DNA of 64,000 nt from Phyllobacterium bourgognense (GCF_003337575.1 NZ_QPJM01000002.1:62001-126000); one strand, 5' to 3'. Counted from the first letter of the stretch, positions 51,379 through 62,397 are shown. Notes: generated from the sequence alone by a model not told the origin. Program-made: numbers and translations.

Positions 51379-53304
51379 ATGAGTGAACAACAGTTGGATG
51401 ACGAGAACTGTGATAACGGTCCCGTCGTTCATGAATCGGAACCGCATCACAAAGAGGCCTTTCCGGTTCTTGTTCTTGGTGCTCTCGGCGTCGTCTATGG
51501 CGATATCGGCACAAGTCCGATCTATGCCTTTCGCGAAGCGCTCCATGCTGCCTCCCTCGATGGAACGTTGAGCCGCACCGATGTGCTTGGCGTTGTTTCG
51601 ATGATCTTCTGGGCACTGACAGTTATCGTAACGATCAAGTATGTCTTGTTCGTTCTTCGCGCCGACAATGACGGCGAGGGCGGTATCCTGTCTCTGATGG
51701 CTTTGGCACGGGCGAGCTTCAAGACTCGCCCGCAGCTTATTTTGGCCCTTGGAATCGTTGGCGCATCGCTGTTTTACGGCGATGCGGTGATTACGCCGGC
51801 AATTTCGGTGCTTTCGGCTGTTGAAGGCCTTGAGATCGTCACACCGAGACTGACGCCGTTCATCGTGCCGATCACGCTGGTGATCCTTTTAACCCTTTTT
51901 TCCGTTCAGCGCTTTGGTACTGCGCGTGTCGCGACCATTTTTGGCCCGATCACGCTGCTATGGTTTCTCGCTATCGGGTTCTTTGGGTTATGGCACCTTG
52001 CCGACGACTGGAGTGTTTTTGCTGCCGTCAATCCCATCTATGCCGTTGAATACATTATAGATAATCCAGTTACCGCATTCCCCACTATCGGCACGGTGTT
52101 TCTTGCTGTTACGGGGGCAGAGGCCCTCTATGCCGATCTTGGCCATTTCGGGCGCAAACCGATCGCGACGGCCTGGATGTGGATTGTCTTCCCTTGTCTG
52201 CTGCTGAACTATTTTGGGCAAGGCGCGTTCATTCTGGCAAACGGGGAGGCAGCGAAAAATCCGTTCTTCGAAATGTTCCCGCACTGGGCTCTTTTGCCGA
52301 TGGTGCTACTCGCCACGATGGCAACCGTTATTGCCAGTCAGGCGGTTATTTCCGGGGCCTATTCCCTGTCCCGGCAGGCCGTGCAGCTCAATCTGTTACC
52401 GCGTCTCAACATCGAGCACACGTCGGAGAAATTGTCCGGCCAAGTCTATCTACCGCGTATCAATGTATTGCTTGGTCTTGTCGTGGTCCTTTTGGTGCTT
52501 GGTTTTGAGCGGTCGTCCAATCTGGCGTCCGCGTATGGTATAGCGGTAACCGGAAACATGCTTGTCACGACGATATTGCTTTTCATCGTCATGAGCAGAA
52601 TTTGGAAGTGGCGTTTGTGGGTGGCAATATCGGTGACCCTTTGTTTCCTCATCATCGATCTGACCTTTGTCAGCGCCAACCTTATCAAGGTCATAGATGG
52701 TGGTTGGGCGTCGCTGGTCGTCGCGTTCCTTGTGGTACTGATCATGTTCACGTGGGTGCGCGGCAGCCGTCAGCTCTTCGAAAAAACCCGCAAGGGCGAG
52801 GTGCCCCTCGATCTCATTTCGAGGAAAATGGCCGAGAACCCGCCGACGCTCGTACCAGGCACTGCTGTTTTCCTGACGGGTGATCCAAAGAGTACGCCGA
52901 CCGCGCTGATGCACAGTCTCAAACATTACAAAGTGCTGCACCAGAATAACGTTATTCTGACGGTGATTACCGCTCCGACGCCTTTGGTAAAAAAGAGCGA
53001 TCGGGTGCGTATCGAGCCTATAAATGACCTCTTCATGCGCGTTACTCTGACCTTTGGTTACATGGAACGCCCGAATATTCCGCGCACACTTGCGATCTGC
53101 CGGAAGCAGGGATGGAAGTTCGATATCATGACGACTTCTTTCTTCCTGTCGCGTCGATCCTTGAAAGCGTCGGCCCGATCGGAAATGCCGCGCTGGCAGG
53201 ATCGGCTGTTCATTGCGCTCGCCCGGACAGCCAGCGATGCGACTGAATATTTCCAGATTCCCACCGGCCGCGTTGTGGAGATTGGAACGCAGGTCAACAT
53301 TTAG
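51379..53304 (+). CDS. kup: Low-affinity potassium transporter Kup
   Basis: The 641-residue protein has 12 predicted helices and a C-terminal cytoplasmic domain. GALGVVYGDIGTSPIYAFRE is the family signature; GDAVITPAISVLSAVEG and GAEALYADLGHFG follow. It imports K+ with protons. The acidic, Asn/Asp-rich first 25 residues are typical. No KtrA or Kdp genes are nearby. Repeat-rich spacer DNA begins right after the stop. Confidence 0.95.
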   Translation: MSEQQLDDENCDNGPVVHESEPHHKEAFPVLVLGALGVVYGDIGTSPIYAFREALHAASLDGTLSRTDVLGVVSMIFWALTVIVTIKYVLFVLRADNDGEGGILSLMALARASFKTRPQLILALGIVGASLFYGDAVITPAISVLSAVEGLEIVTPRLTPFIVPITLVILLTLFSVQRFGTARVATIFGPITLLWFLAIGFFGLWHLADDWSVFAAVNPIYAVEYIIDNPVTAFPTIGTVFLAVTGAEALYADLGHFGRKPIATAWMWIVFPCLLLNYFGQGAFILANGEAAKNPFFEMFPHWALLPMVLLATMATVIASQAVISGAYSLSRQAVQLNLLPRLNIEHTSEKLSGQVYLPRINVLLGLVVVLLVLGFERSSNLASAYGIAVTGNMLVTTILLFIVMSRIWKWRLWVAISVTLCFLIIDLTFVSANLIKVIDGGWASLVVAFLVVLIMFTWVRGSRQLFEKTRKGEVPLDLISRKMAENPPTLVPGTAVFLTGDPKSTPTALMHSLKHYKVLHQNNVILTVITAPTPLVKKSDRVRIEPINDLFMRVTLTFGYMERPNIPRTLAICRKQGWKFDIMTTSFFLSRRSLKASARSEMPRWQDRLFIALARTASDATEYFQIPTGRVVEIGTQVNI

Positions 53305-53320
53305 GGTCCCTGTCGATCTT

Positions 53321-53441
53321 CATGCCATGGCTGTCTGCAAACGGCGTTTTTCTGCGCGCCGGTGCTCACGTACCAGTATGTACGCTGCGCTCCGGTGCTC
53401 GAAAACCACCGTTTTCGCCTCGCCCTGACATGGACCTCGAC
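53321..53441 (+). repeat. Intergenic repeat family A, copy 2
   Basis: About 120 bp that match the reversed copy at 30674-30795. The shared core is GTGCTCACGTACCA with a GTAC...GTAC hairpin, then CTGCGCTCCGGTGCTCGAAA and CCGTTTTCGCCTCGC. It starts 17 bp after the kup stop. Confidence 0.7.
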
Positions 53442-53489
53442 AAACCTTTGCGCGGGCATCCACTCTACCTGGCACACCAAAATTTCAAT

Positions 53490-53573
53490 TTATGGTGGAA
53501 ATTCTTATGCCGGATTCGCGCTTTCTTGTGCCAGTTTTGAGTATTCTTGTGTGGGTTTCGAACTTTCTCGCGC
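53490..53573 (-). repeat. Four tandem degenerate 21-bp repeats, locus 2
   Basis: On the minus strand, units at 53573-53553, 53552-53532, 53531-53511 and 53510-53490 open GCGCGAGAA, ACACAAGAA, GCACAAGAA and GCATAAGAA. They match the unit and period of the array at 37994-38077. The rest of the kup-tetR gap shows no gene. Confidence 0.7.
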
Positions 53574-53650
53574 AAGATTTGAATGGGTTGGGCGAGAAAT
53601 TGTCTCACTTTCGGTCTTGTCAAATACCTGGCGCCGTATTAGAACCGCCG

Positions 53651-53674
53651 CCGTAACGTACGGTACGGTACGGT
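53651..53674 (+). promoter_or_regulatory. TACGG repeats and palindrome before TetR gene
   Basis: CCGTA-ACG-TACGG (53651-53663) and CGTAC-G-GTACG (53657-53667) are nested inverted repeats, and TACGG is repeated three times (53659-53673). They end just before the GGAGGAG ribosome-binding site, a good place for self-repression. Confidence 0.5.
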
Positions 53675-53687
53675 GGAGGAGTTGAGG

Positions 53688-55372
<1,685 letters not shown>

Positions 55373-55380
55373 AAAGACCT

Positions 55381-55490
55381 ATGCCAATCCGCCCCGATGG
55401 CCATCTGATGCAATTTTCTCGACTTCCGGTGCTCACGGACCCAAAAGTCCGCTGTGCGCCGGTTCTCGAAAATCACACGAGCTGATTCAT
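55381..55490 (+). repeat. Intergenic repeat family A, diverged copy 3
   Basis: The core TTCCGGTGCTCACGGACCCA (55423 on), a GGAC...GTCC hairpin, then GCGCCGGTTCTCGAAAA matches the layout of the copies at 30.7 and 53.3 kb, with lower identity outside the core. Confidence 0.55.
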
Positions 55491-55529
55491 CGGGACGAAT
55501 TCTCAAACGGTCTTTAATTTGCCTGGAAT

Positions 55530-55557
55530 GCCGGTGGAGCAATTCACCGGCCTTTTT
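55530..55557 (+). terminator. Rho-independent terminator after ilvC
   Basis: GCCGGTG-GAGCAATT-CACCGGC forms a 7-bp stem followed by CTTTTTG. It lies 157 bp after the ilvC stop, beyond the repeat. From here to 55672 there is no gene. Confidence 0.8.
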
Positions 55558-55672
55558 GTGTGGAGACAACTCAACTGCACTAGTCCGCCTAGGTTGCGCG
55601 ATTACATCCAGTTCCAGACAAGGTTGCGGGCTTAGACGCTGGAGATCAAATATCCGATTGGATGAACGCAAA

Positions 55673-57259
55673 ATGGATATGAAGCGGCCGGCCAATACGA
55701 GCGACATGTCTGTGATTGCGTCTGACACCGGAACACTTCCATCGCGAAACTTCGCCTGCTGGTTTCTGGCGTTATTCGCGGTGACGCAGTTTCCGCTCTA
55801 TTGGGTCCAGTACCCAGACATCACAGACTTTCCAAATCATCTGGCCCGCATTCACACACTAATACATCTTTCGCAGTCCGGGATGCTGCAGCGCTACTAC
55901 GAACTTCGCGACCTGCAGATCGGCACCAATCTGGCGATGGAGGTCATCGTACCGGGACTGGCGCGCTGGATGAGCCTTGCGCTCGCACTCAAGGTCTTCG
56001 CCTCGCTTTCAACGTTGCTGTTGACCACTGGCGCCGTCATAGTCGGTCGCGCCATCACGGGCCGCTTCAGCTATCTGCTGCTTGGGGTGTTGCTGTTTGC
56101 CAACAATGCGATGTTCCAGCTAGGCCTGTTGAACTACCTCTTTGGCGTTGGTGTCGCCTTCTGGCTACTTTCAGCGTGGATCGTCGCGGGCCGGCTTCGC
56201 TTGATAGCCTTCTCGGCAGGTTGCGTCGTCGTATATTTGTGCCACTTGAGTGCGCTGGGCATCTACGTTATCGGCGTCGTGGGGTATGAACTGAGTTTTG
56301 TACGCAGCCGGAGCTGCCTGCCAACTCTTTTCACATGGCGCTCCCTGGTCTTGACACTGATGCAGTTCGTGCCGGCAGCCATCCTGCATGTGCTGGTGTC
56401 GTCGAATTCAGCGGGAAGCTATATACCGGCACCGAGCCCCTACACAGGAATGGGCATATCGATCGTCTATAAGATGATGCTTGTATTTCTTACACCGGGG
56501 ATAGGTGTTTCCGGCTATCTGCTCGCACAGATTGCGATCGGCTTACCTCTGGTCCTGGCGCTCTATTTCAGTTTTCGAAGTGGTGCGCTGCGGCTGGTCA
56601 CTCCAGCACGATGGATGGCGGGACTGCTGGCTATTGCAATCGCCTTTCTCCCGCCCTCCGGGTTCGGATCCAACCTCGTCGACATCAGACTGATCCCCGC
56701 TTGTTGCCTCCTTGCGTGGTGCGGGTTGGAAGCCACGGAGCGCAGCAGGTGGATTCCGGGCGCCGCGCTGGCGGTAATTGCGTCGGTTGTATTTCTGATC
56801 AGTTTGGAGACGACTTACGAGTGGGGAATACGAGATGGCGAGTACGGACGCGTCAGAAGCGCCTTGCATCAGGTTGCTGGGGGCTCAAGGATTGCCACGG
56901 TTACGCTGGACCACGGCGAAACCACTGCCTCCTCGATTTCGGTCCATGCCGGCGCCTGGAGTGTCATCGACGGCTCAGCATTCCTGTCGAATTTCTACAT
57001 CTGGCCGTTCCAGCCATTTTGGGTTGCCTACCGCGCACCTTATGCCTCACTAGCCGCGTTAGCGCGAACCGATGATCCGGCTGCAGCGCCGCCGGCATAT
57101 GAAACACTCAAGAACTCCTACGATTATGTTCTCGTATTTGGTGGAGATAGTGCGGCGCGCCTGCGCTACGCGCCAAACGCCGAGGCGATCTATGACTCGC
57201 GGTCGCTTCGGCTGCTTCGAACAGGCGCTATAGATCGCAGCGGCGTCGCGGGCCGGTGA
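55673..57259 (+). CDS. Hypothetical polytopic membrane protein (glycosyltransferase-like topology)
   Basis: The 528-residue protein has about 10-12 helices, starting ACWFLALFAVTQFPLYWVQY, and an early luminal loop with DITDFPNHLARIHTL. The Asp in that loop and the overall topology resemble GT-C glycosyltransferases, but no family signature is certain. The C-terminal ~110 residues are soluble (SRIATVTLDHGETT; YDYVLVFGGDSAARLRY). Start is taken as ATG 55673 (MDMKRPANTSDMSV); a longer frame to 55454 would run through the repeat and terminator. Its 3' end overlaps the BA14K gene by 32 bp. Confidence 0.78.
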   Translation: MDMKRPANTSDMSVIASDTGTLPSRNFACWFLALFAVTQFPLYWVQYPDITDFPNHLARIHTLIHLSQSGMLQRYYELRDLQIGTNLAMEVIVPGLARWMSLALALKVFASLSTLLLTTGAVIVGRAITGRFSYLLLGVLLFANNAMFQLGLLNYLFGVGVAFWLLSAWIVAGRLRLIAFSAGCVVVYLCHLSALGIYVIGVVGYELSFVRSRSCLPTLFTWRSLVLTLMQFVPAAILHVLVSSNSAGSYIPAPSPYTGMGISIVYKMMLVFLTPGIGVSGYLLAQIAIGLPLVLALYFSFRSGALRLVTPARWMAGLLAIAIAFLPPSGFGSNLVDIRLIPACCLLAWCGLEATERSRWIPGAALAVIASVVFLISLETTYEWGIRDGEYGRVRSALHQVAGGSRIATVTLDHGETTASSISVHAGAWSVIDGSAFLSNFYIWPFQPFWVAYRAPYASLAALARTDDPAAAPPAYETLKNSYDYVLVFGGDSAARLRYAPNAEAIYDSRSLRLLRTGAIDRSGVAGR

Positions 57260-57569
57260 AAGGCTGATAGGTATTGTCGAAAGCCCGATAGGACTGGTAT
57301 TGCGCGCGACAACGTTGCACCTGTGTCCGACCGGATGGACCGATTGGGCGATGAATGCGGAAATCATAGCAGGCCGCCGATCCGGTGCAGTCGCGCAAAG
57401 CAGGATTGGACGGAGTTCCGCTGCCCGGAATATAAGGCTTTCTCGGGACCGCATCGAGCCCGCGCGGTGCCGGGCGGTAGCCCCGGATTTCCTGCGCAGA
57501 TACGCTGACAAGCTGGGTTGTCAGAATAAAGCCGAGGGCCGCGAGTATGATCGTCAAGGCTTTCATCAT
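57228..57569 (-). CDS. BA14K family protein
   Basis: The 113-residue protein has a signal peptide (residues about 2-25, ending SVSAQ) and ends CRAQYQSYRAFDNTYQPF...RRRC, the BA14K domain motif seen in rhizobial lectin-like immunoreactive proteins. The role is unclear; BA14K of Brucella is an immunogenic surface or periplasmic protein. Two further cysteines (RDCTGSAACYD) may form a disulfide. Convergent overlap of 32 bp with the membrane protein gene. Confidence 0.82.
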   Translation of the reverse strand: MMKALTIILAALGFILTTQLVSVSAQEIRGYRPAPRGLDAVPRKPYIPGSGTPSNPALRDCTGSAACYDFRIHRPIGPSGRTQVQRCRAQYQSYRAFDNTYQPFTGPRRRCDL

Positions 57570-57692
57570 CGTTCTGTCCTGATCTCGAATACATACATAT
57601 AAGGACTTGTCGCGTGGATCGCTACTGGTGGGAGCCGGTCAATGCGGCTAGGTTGTCGTTCCCGTCACATGGTTCAACGCTCGAGTCTCCGC

Positions 57693-58808
57693 ATGTCCGT
57701 TCGCATCGCCACTTTCAATGTCGAAAACCTCATGAACCGTTTCGATTTCTCGGGATTCAAGAACAATCTCAACAAGGACCGGACGTTGCAGCTGTTCCAG
57801 ATCGACGATGAGGAGCAGTACCGGCAGCTCGAGCAGGCGCGGGCGATCGCGCATGCAGACGATACGAGGCAATTGACCGCGCTCGCCATCGCAGAAACGC
57901 ATGCGGATATTCTTTGCCTGCAGGAGGTCGACAATATCGGGGCGTTGAACGCCTTCGAGTTCGGCTATCTGTTCAAGATGGTGGGAGAGGGCTACCGGCA
58001 CAAATTCATGATCGAGGGCAATGATAGCCGTGGCATCGACGTGGCCGTTCTGATGCGCGATCACACCCGTTACGGCGAGCCGATCGAATTTGTCGACATG
58101 ACCAGCCACGCGCATCTCACCTACAACGATCTCGGAATTCACACTCCCGAACTTGCGCTTCTGGGAATAGAACCGCATGAGCGTATCTTCAAACGCGATT
58201 GCCTGGAAATCGATGTGCGTATCGGCGGCAAGCCGCTGACGCTTTTCGTCAGTCATTTCAAGTCGATGGGCTCCCCGCGCAACGGCATGGACGGACGCGC
58301 GTCAACCATGCCTGTACGGGTGGCGGAAGCGACAGCAGTTCGCCGGATCATCGAGGACAAGTTTGCGTCAGGCGGCGGCGCGGCCAGCAAGCGCTGGGTG
58401 ATCTGCGGAGACTTCAACGATTATCGCGAAAGAGTGGTCATCGGCGGGGATTCTCTCGTCGGGTATACCTTCGCGCCAGTGAGCGAACCGATCAGCAGTC
58501 TCGACATTCTGCTGAATGACGGATTTTGCGAGAACCTGGTGGAGCGGCGGCCGGTCATGGACCGCTGGACGCTCTATCACACGCGCGGACCAGAAGAGCG
58601 GCATCTGTGCCAGCTCGACTATATTCTCGCCTCACCAGCGCTCGTGCGCAGCAATGCCGATGCGGTACCCGACATTATCCGCCGTGGCCAGCCTTATCGG
58701 ACGATTTTTCCGCCCGATCAGAAGGTGGAGCTTTTTCCGCGCATCGGCTGGGATCGCCCGAAGGCCAGCGACCATTGCCCGGTTTCCGTTACTCTAAGTA
58801 TGGTTTGA
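57693..58808 (+). CDS. Endonuclease/exonuclease/phosphatase family protein
   Basis: The 371-residue protein has the EEP fold: IATFNVENLMNRFDFSG, ILCLQEVDNIGALNAFE with the catalytic Glu, VICGDFNDYRER and the C-terminal PKASDHCPVSVTL with its Asp-His pair. No signal peptide is seen from this start, though an ATG at 57642 would add 17 residues. Members are nucleases or phosphodiesterases. The Nudix gene follows 3 bp later on the same strand. Confidence 0.9.
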   Translation: MSVRIATFNVENLMNRFDFSGFKNNLNKDRTLQLFQIDDEEQYRQLEQARAIAHADDTRQLTALAIAETHADILCLQEVDNIGALNAFEFGYLFKMVGEGYRHKFMIEGNDSRGIDVAVLMRDHTRYGEPIEFVDMTSHAHLTYNDLGIHTPELALLGIEPHERIFKRDCLEIDVRIGGKPLTLFVSHFKSMGSPRNGMDGRASTMPVRVAEATAVRRIIEDKFASGGGAASKRWVICGDFNDYRERVVIGGDSLVGYTFAPVSEPISSLDILLNDGFCENLVERRPVMDRWTLYHTRGPEERHLCQLDYILASPALVRSNADAVPDIIRRGQPYRTIFPPDQKVELFPRIGWDRPKASDHCPVSVTLSMV

Positions 58809-58811
58809 ATA

Positions 58812-59525
58812 GTGCACGATATTCCAGAGAAGACCGTCATCCCGCTCAATAAAGCGGTGATCCGCATCGACAGTGCGCCACTTGAATATGGAATTTCAAA
58901 TGAGACGGCAATTGCTGCTGGATGGGTGAGCGCGACGGCAGCCAATCCTGCCATCTTCAATGGGCCGTTCTTCATGGCTGACGAGGCGGGAGTGGCGGAC
59001 GATGCGTTTCAGGCGCGTTATCATCGCACGCGATTTGCGACGATGATGCACTGGAAGGCCGATGCAAGAAACGTGAAGCCTTGGCATATTTTCGCCGTCG
59101 GTGTGATCGTTTCAAGGGATAACAAGCTGATCGCCGGGCGTATGGCCGCTTCGACATCGGCAGCCGGCCGCATCTATTTTCCGGCGGGTTCATTCGACGA
59201 AGAGGATGTGTCGGGCGATTTCATCGATATTGACGCCAACATGCACCGGGAAGTCCAAGAGGAAACCGGCATCAAGCTCTCCGGGGCCGGAAGGCGTGAC
59301 GATCAGCTATTCCTTGTCACTGCCAGTCGCAGCATCGCTTTGTTCCGGCGCCACTATTTCGATATGAGTGGAGAGGCGCTGCTGGAGCATATTCGTGGCC
59401 ACATCGCGGCTGAAGTGGATTCCGAGCTCGACGACATCACCGCGATTTCCGCAGCAGGGGAAATGGGCGAGGCGACGCCGTGGACGTTTCGCACATTTGC
59501 CGACTGGCACTTTCGCCAAGGCTAG
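58812..59525 (+). CDS. Nudix hydrolase
   Basis: The 237-residue protein starts at a GTG and has the Nudix box spread over GSFDEEDVSGDFIDIDANMH and REVQEETGI, matching Gx5Ex7REUxEExGU with a slightly longer first loop. It hydrolyses a nucleoside diphosphate linked to another group; the substrate is unknown. It follows the EEP-family gene by 3 bp, so both are likely one transcript. Confidence 0.85.
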   Translation: MHDIPEKTVIPLNKAVIRIDSAPLEYGISNETAIAAGWVSATAANPAIFNGPFFMADEAGVADDAFQARYHRTRFATMMHWKADARNVKPWHIFAVGVIVSRDNKLIAGRMAASTSAAGRIYFPAGSFDEEDVSGDFIDIDANMHREVQEETGIKLSGAGRRDDQLFLVTASRSIALFRRHYFDMSGEALLEHIRGHIAAEVDSELDDITAISAAGEMGEATPWTFRTFADWHFRQG

Positions 59526-59619
59526 GGTCCCTGCACGCTAATGTCACCGTCACAAGGTTTGACTTGTACGGGCAGTACCATCAGATTTATGAGTTCACGA
59601 CCTAATCGGGAGAAAGCAA

Positions 59620-60537
59620 ATGGCCGGTCGCCGCTACGAGGTCTATGACGTCTTCACCGACGAGGTGCTGGCGGGGAATCCACTGGCGATCGTGCACGAT
59701 GCCGACGGCCTCGACGATGTTGCCATGCAGCGGATCGCGCGGGAGTTCAATCTTTCCGAAACTGTTTTCGTCCTGCCAGCAAAGAACTCCGCGCATACGG
59801 CGTGGGCGCGTATTTTTACGCCCGATTATGAAATGCCGTTTGCGGGACATCCGACCGTCGGGACCGCTGTCGCCCTGGCTCAGAATCGATTTGGAGAAGT
59901 CAGAGATACTCAGGACGCGCTGATCATCCTGGAGGAGCAGGTTGGACCCGTTCGCTGCGGCGTCAAGCTAAGCGAAAACGGCGCCTTCGCCGAGTTTGAT
60001 CTGCCGAAGCTGCCGCAGGAGGTTCCTTATAAATACGACAAGATCGCCATCGCCAATGCGTTGCGGCTCGAGCCAAAGGAAATCGGCTTCGAGAATCACG
60101 TTCCGAGCATCTGGGATGCGGGCGTACCTTTCATGCTGGTGCCGGTGCATGGACTTGAGGCGGCGGGGCGTATCGTTATCAACCAGATCGCGATGAAGGA
60201 CGTGGCGCCGACCATCGGTCATCGCCAGCTGCCGGTCTATGCCTATTGCCGCGAAACGATGCTGCATGACAGCCATTTTCATTCGCGCATGTTCGTGAGC
60301 GATGAGGGCACCTATGAAGATCCGGCAACGGGTTCTGCAACGGCGGCGTTTGCCGGTGCAATTCATGCCTTCGACGAACCGCTGGATGGCGTCGTGCGCC
60401 TGTCGATCGAACAGGGATATGAAATGGGAAGGCCATCGCGCCTGCAGCTCGAGCTGGATATCGTCGACCAAAAGCTGACCGGGGGGCGCATCGGGGGCTC
60501 GGCGATCAGGGTCGCGGAAGGCCGGCTGTTCGTATAG
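59620..60537 (+). CDS. PhzF family isomerase/epimerase
   Basis: The 305-residue protein has the two-fold diaminopimelate epimerase-like PhzF structure: [20 protein letters not shown], then [12 protein letters not shown] with the catalytic Glu, [10 protein letters not shown] and the C-terminal [15 protein letters not shown]. PhzF proper acts in phenazine synthesis, but most homologues, likely including this one, have other unknown substrates; no phz genes are nearby. GGGAGAAAG precedes the ATG. Confidence 0.92.
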   Translation: MAGRRYEVYDVFTDEVLAGNPLAIVHDADGLDDVAMQRIAREFNLSETVFVLPAKNSAHTAWARIFTPDYEMPFAGHPTVGTAVALAQNRFGEVRDTQDALIILEEQVGPVRCGVKLSENGAFAEFDLPKLPQEVPYKYDKIAIANALRLEPKEIGFENHVPSIWDAGVPFMLVPVHGLEAAGRIVINQIAMKDVAPTIGHRQLPVYAYCRETMLHDSHFHSRMFVSDEGTYEDPATGSATAAFAGAIHAFDEPLDGVVRLSIEQGYEMGRPSRLQLELDIVDQKLTGGRIGGSAIRVAEGRLFV

Positions 60538-60591
60538 TCCTCAACCGGACGTTGTTCCGGTGAAAGCCGTCATAAAGTTTTCAAGAAGGGC

Positions 60592-60620
60592 TGGACAGGC
60601 AAGATTTGCCCCGTTATAGA
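60592..60620 (+). promoter_or_regulatory. Promoter of tRNA-Lys gene
   Basis: TGGACA (60592-60597) and TATAGA (60615-60620) have a 17-bp spacer, close to the sigma-70 consensus. Transcription would start near 60627, about 24 bp before the tRNA. Confidence 0.7.
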
Positions 60621-60650
60621 GCCCTCACTTGTCGCCGCCAAACGGCTGAC

Positions 60651-60726
<76 letters not shown>

Positions 60727-60730
60727 AATT

Positions 60731-60774
60731 AAACCAGCATCTTAGACGATTTTGTTAAAGATGCTGGTTTTCCT
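60731..60774 (+). terminator. Terminator after tRNA-Lys
   Basis: AAACCAGCATCTT and AAGATGCTGGTTT (60731-60743 / 60758-60770) form a perfect 13-bp stem with a 14-nt loop and trailing T residues. It may also serve the sulfatase gene that ends at 60790 on the other strand. Confidence 0.85.
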
Positions 60775-60789
60775 CCTCCGTCTTGTCGT

Positions 60790-62313
60790 TCAACCTCTCG
60801 GCATTAGCGACTCCACGATTTGGTCCACTGTGAAGCTCGCCGGCTTGGCGCGTGGCGGGAACTCCTTGAAGCTTTCCAGCCATTCGGCAACGAGTGCCTG
60901 CGCAGCATATTGCAGTGGGACGTGTTCCACGAACCATTGAGCATAGTAGAGATTGCTTTCTTCGCCACGCTCGAACGGATCGGACCGAAGATCGAAGAGC
61001 TTGGGAATGCGCATCTTTGACAATGGTTCGCGCCAGACATCGAGCCCTGTGCTTCGCTGCTCGCTGAATACCACTTTGTACTGGTTGATGCGCAGCGCCA
61101 TCAGGTCACCGTCGTCGCTCCAATAGAGAAAGCCCTTGCGCGGGGATTCCTTTTCTTTTCCGGCCAGGAAGGGCTGAAGGTCGAAGCCGTCGAGATGAAC
61201 CTTGAAGGTCTTGGTGCCGATTTTGTATCCCTTCCTCACTTTTGCGACGAGATCAGGCTCGCCCGCGGCGGCCGCAAAAGTCGGTATGAAATCCTGTAGC
61301 GAGCAAATGTCGTTGATGACACGGCCCGGCTTGATGACTCCCGGCCAGCGCATAACGCAGGGAACCCGCCAGCCACCTTCCCAATTGGTGTCTTTCTCAC
61401 CCCGGAAGGGTGTTGCACCACCATCCGGCCACGACAGGACCTCGGCGCCATTGTCCGTTGTGAAGACAACGATGGTATTGTCAGCGACGCCAAGCTTCTC
61501 GAGTTTGTCCAGCAACTGGCCGACGTAGCCGTCCAGTTCCACCATGCCGTCCGGATAGAGGCCGTGCCCCGTCTTGCCGACCGACGAGGGCTTCAGATGC
61601 GTGAAGACGTGCATGCGCGTGGTGTTCATGTAGCAGAACCAGGGTCCGCCTTCCTTCGTCTTGCGCTGCATGAAGTCGAGGCCCGCCCCCATAAACTCTT
61701 CGTCCACTGTTTCCATACGCTTGCGCGTAAGCGGACCAGTGTTTTCAATCACCTGTTTGCCGACCTTGCCGTATTTTGGATCGACGGTCTTGTCGTCTTT
61801 GTCGGACGCCTTGCACTTGAGGACACCGCGCGGGCCGAACTTCTCGCGAAACTTTGGGTCCTTCGGATAGTCCGTATATTCTGGCTCCTCCTCGGCATTG
61901 AGGTGATAGAGGTTGCCGAAGAATTCATCGAAACCATGCACTGTCGGCAAATGTTCATTGCGGTCGCCAAGATGGTTTTTACCAAACTGGCCGGTGGCGT
62001 AGCCGAGGTTCTTCAGAAATTGCGCAATCGATGGGTCCTCGGCGCTGAGGCCCAACGTCGCTCCAGGCATACCGACCTTCGTCAGTCCGGTTCGGATCGG
62101 TGCCTGTCCCGTGACAAAGGCAGCCCGTCCGGCAGTGCAACTCTGCTGGCCGTAGAAGTCCGTGAACATCGCACCTTCGCGAGCGATTCGATCGATGTTT
62201 GGGGTTCGATACCCCATGATGCCGTGGTTGTAGCAGCTGACATTGAACCAGCCGATATCATCAGCCATTATGAACAGGATATTGGGCTTGTCGGATTTTG
62301 ATGCCTTGGCCAT
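60790..62313 (-). CDS. Arylsulfatase (type I formylglycine sulfatase)
   Basis: The 507-residue protein has the sulfatase entry PNILFIMADDIGWFNVSCYN with metal Asp residues, and the formylglycine site CTAGR at Cys59-Arg63, which is matured by a formylglycine-generating enzyme elsewhere. FTTDNGAE holds further metal ligands. No signal peptide is seen, unlike many arylsulfatases, so it may be cytoplasmic. It resembles the bacterial arylsulfatases acting on small aryl or alkyl sulfates; the substrate is unknown. A motif shared with the DUF1254 gene lies 53 bp upstream. Confidence 0.93.
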   Translation of the reverse strand: MAKASKSDKPNILFIMADDIGWFNVSCYNHGIMGYRTPNIDRIAREGAMFTDFYGQQSCTAGRAAFVTGQAPIRTGLTKVGMPGATLGLSAEDPSIAQFLKNLGYATGQFGKNHLGDRNEHLPTVHGFDEFFGNLYHLNAEEEPEYTDYPKDPKFREKFGPRGVLKCKASDKDDKTVDPKYGKVGKQVIENTGPLTRKRMETVDEEFMGAGLDFMQRKTKEGGPWFCYMNTTRMHVFTHLKPSSVGKTGHGLYPDGMVELDGYVGQLLDKLEKLGVADNTIVVFTTDNGAEVLSWPDGGATPFRGEKDTNWEGGWRVPCVMRWPGVIKPGRVINDICSLQDFIPTFAAAAGEPDLVAKVRKGYKIGTKTFKVHLDGFDLQPFLAGKEKESPRKGFLYWSDDGDLMALRINQYKVVFSEQRSTGLDVWREPLSKMRIPKLFDLRSDPFERGEESNLYYAQWFVEHVPLQYAAQALVAEWLESFKEFPPRAKPASFTVDQIVESLMPRG

Positions 62314-62365
62314 TCGCTATTCTCCCGGTTATGGGCGAGATATTAGCCACGGCGGTGATGCCAAG

Positions 62366-62382
62366 AAGTACGTAACAGTTAC
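62366..62382. promoter_or_regulatory. Motif AAGTACGTAACAGTTAC upstream of sulfatase gene
   Basis: The core GTAAC-A-GTTAC is a perfect 5-1-5 palindrome. The whole 17-mer differs by one base from 36061-36077. It sits in the narrow gap between the GntR stop and the sulfatase start. Confidence 0.5.
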
Positions 62383-62397
62383 AGACGCGATGCCGGC

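Noticed and set aside
59620-60537. Phenazine biosynthesis cluster suggested by a PhzF homologue
   Set aside because: No other phz genes nearby; PhzF-like proteins are common with other roles.
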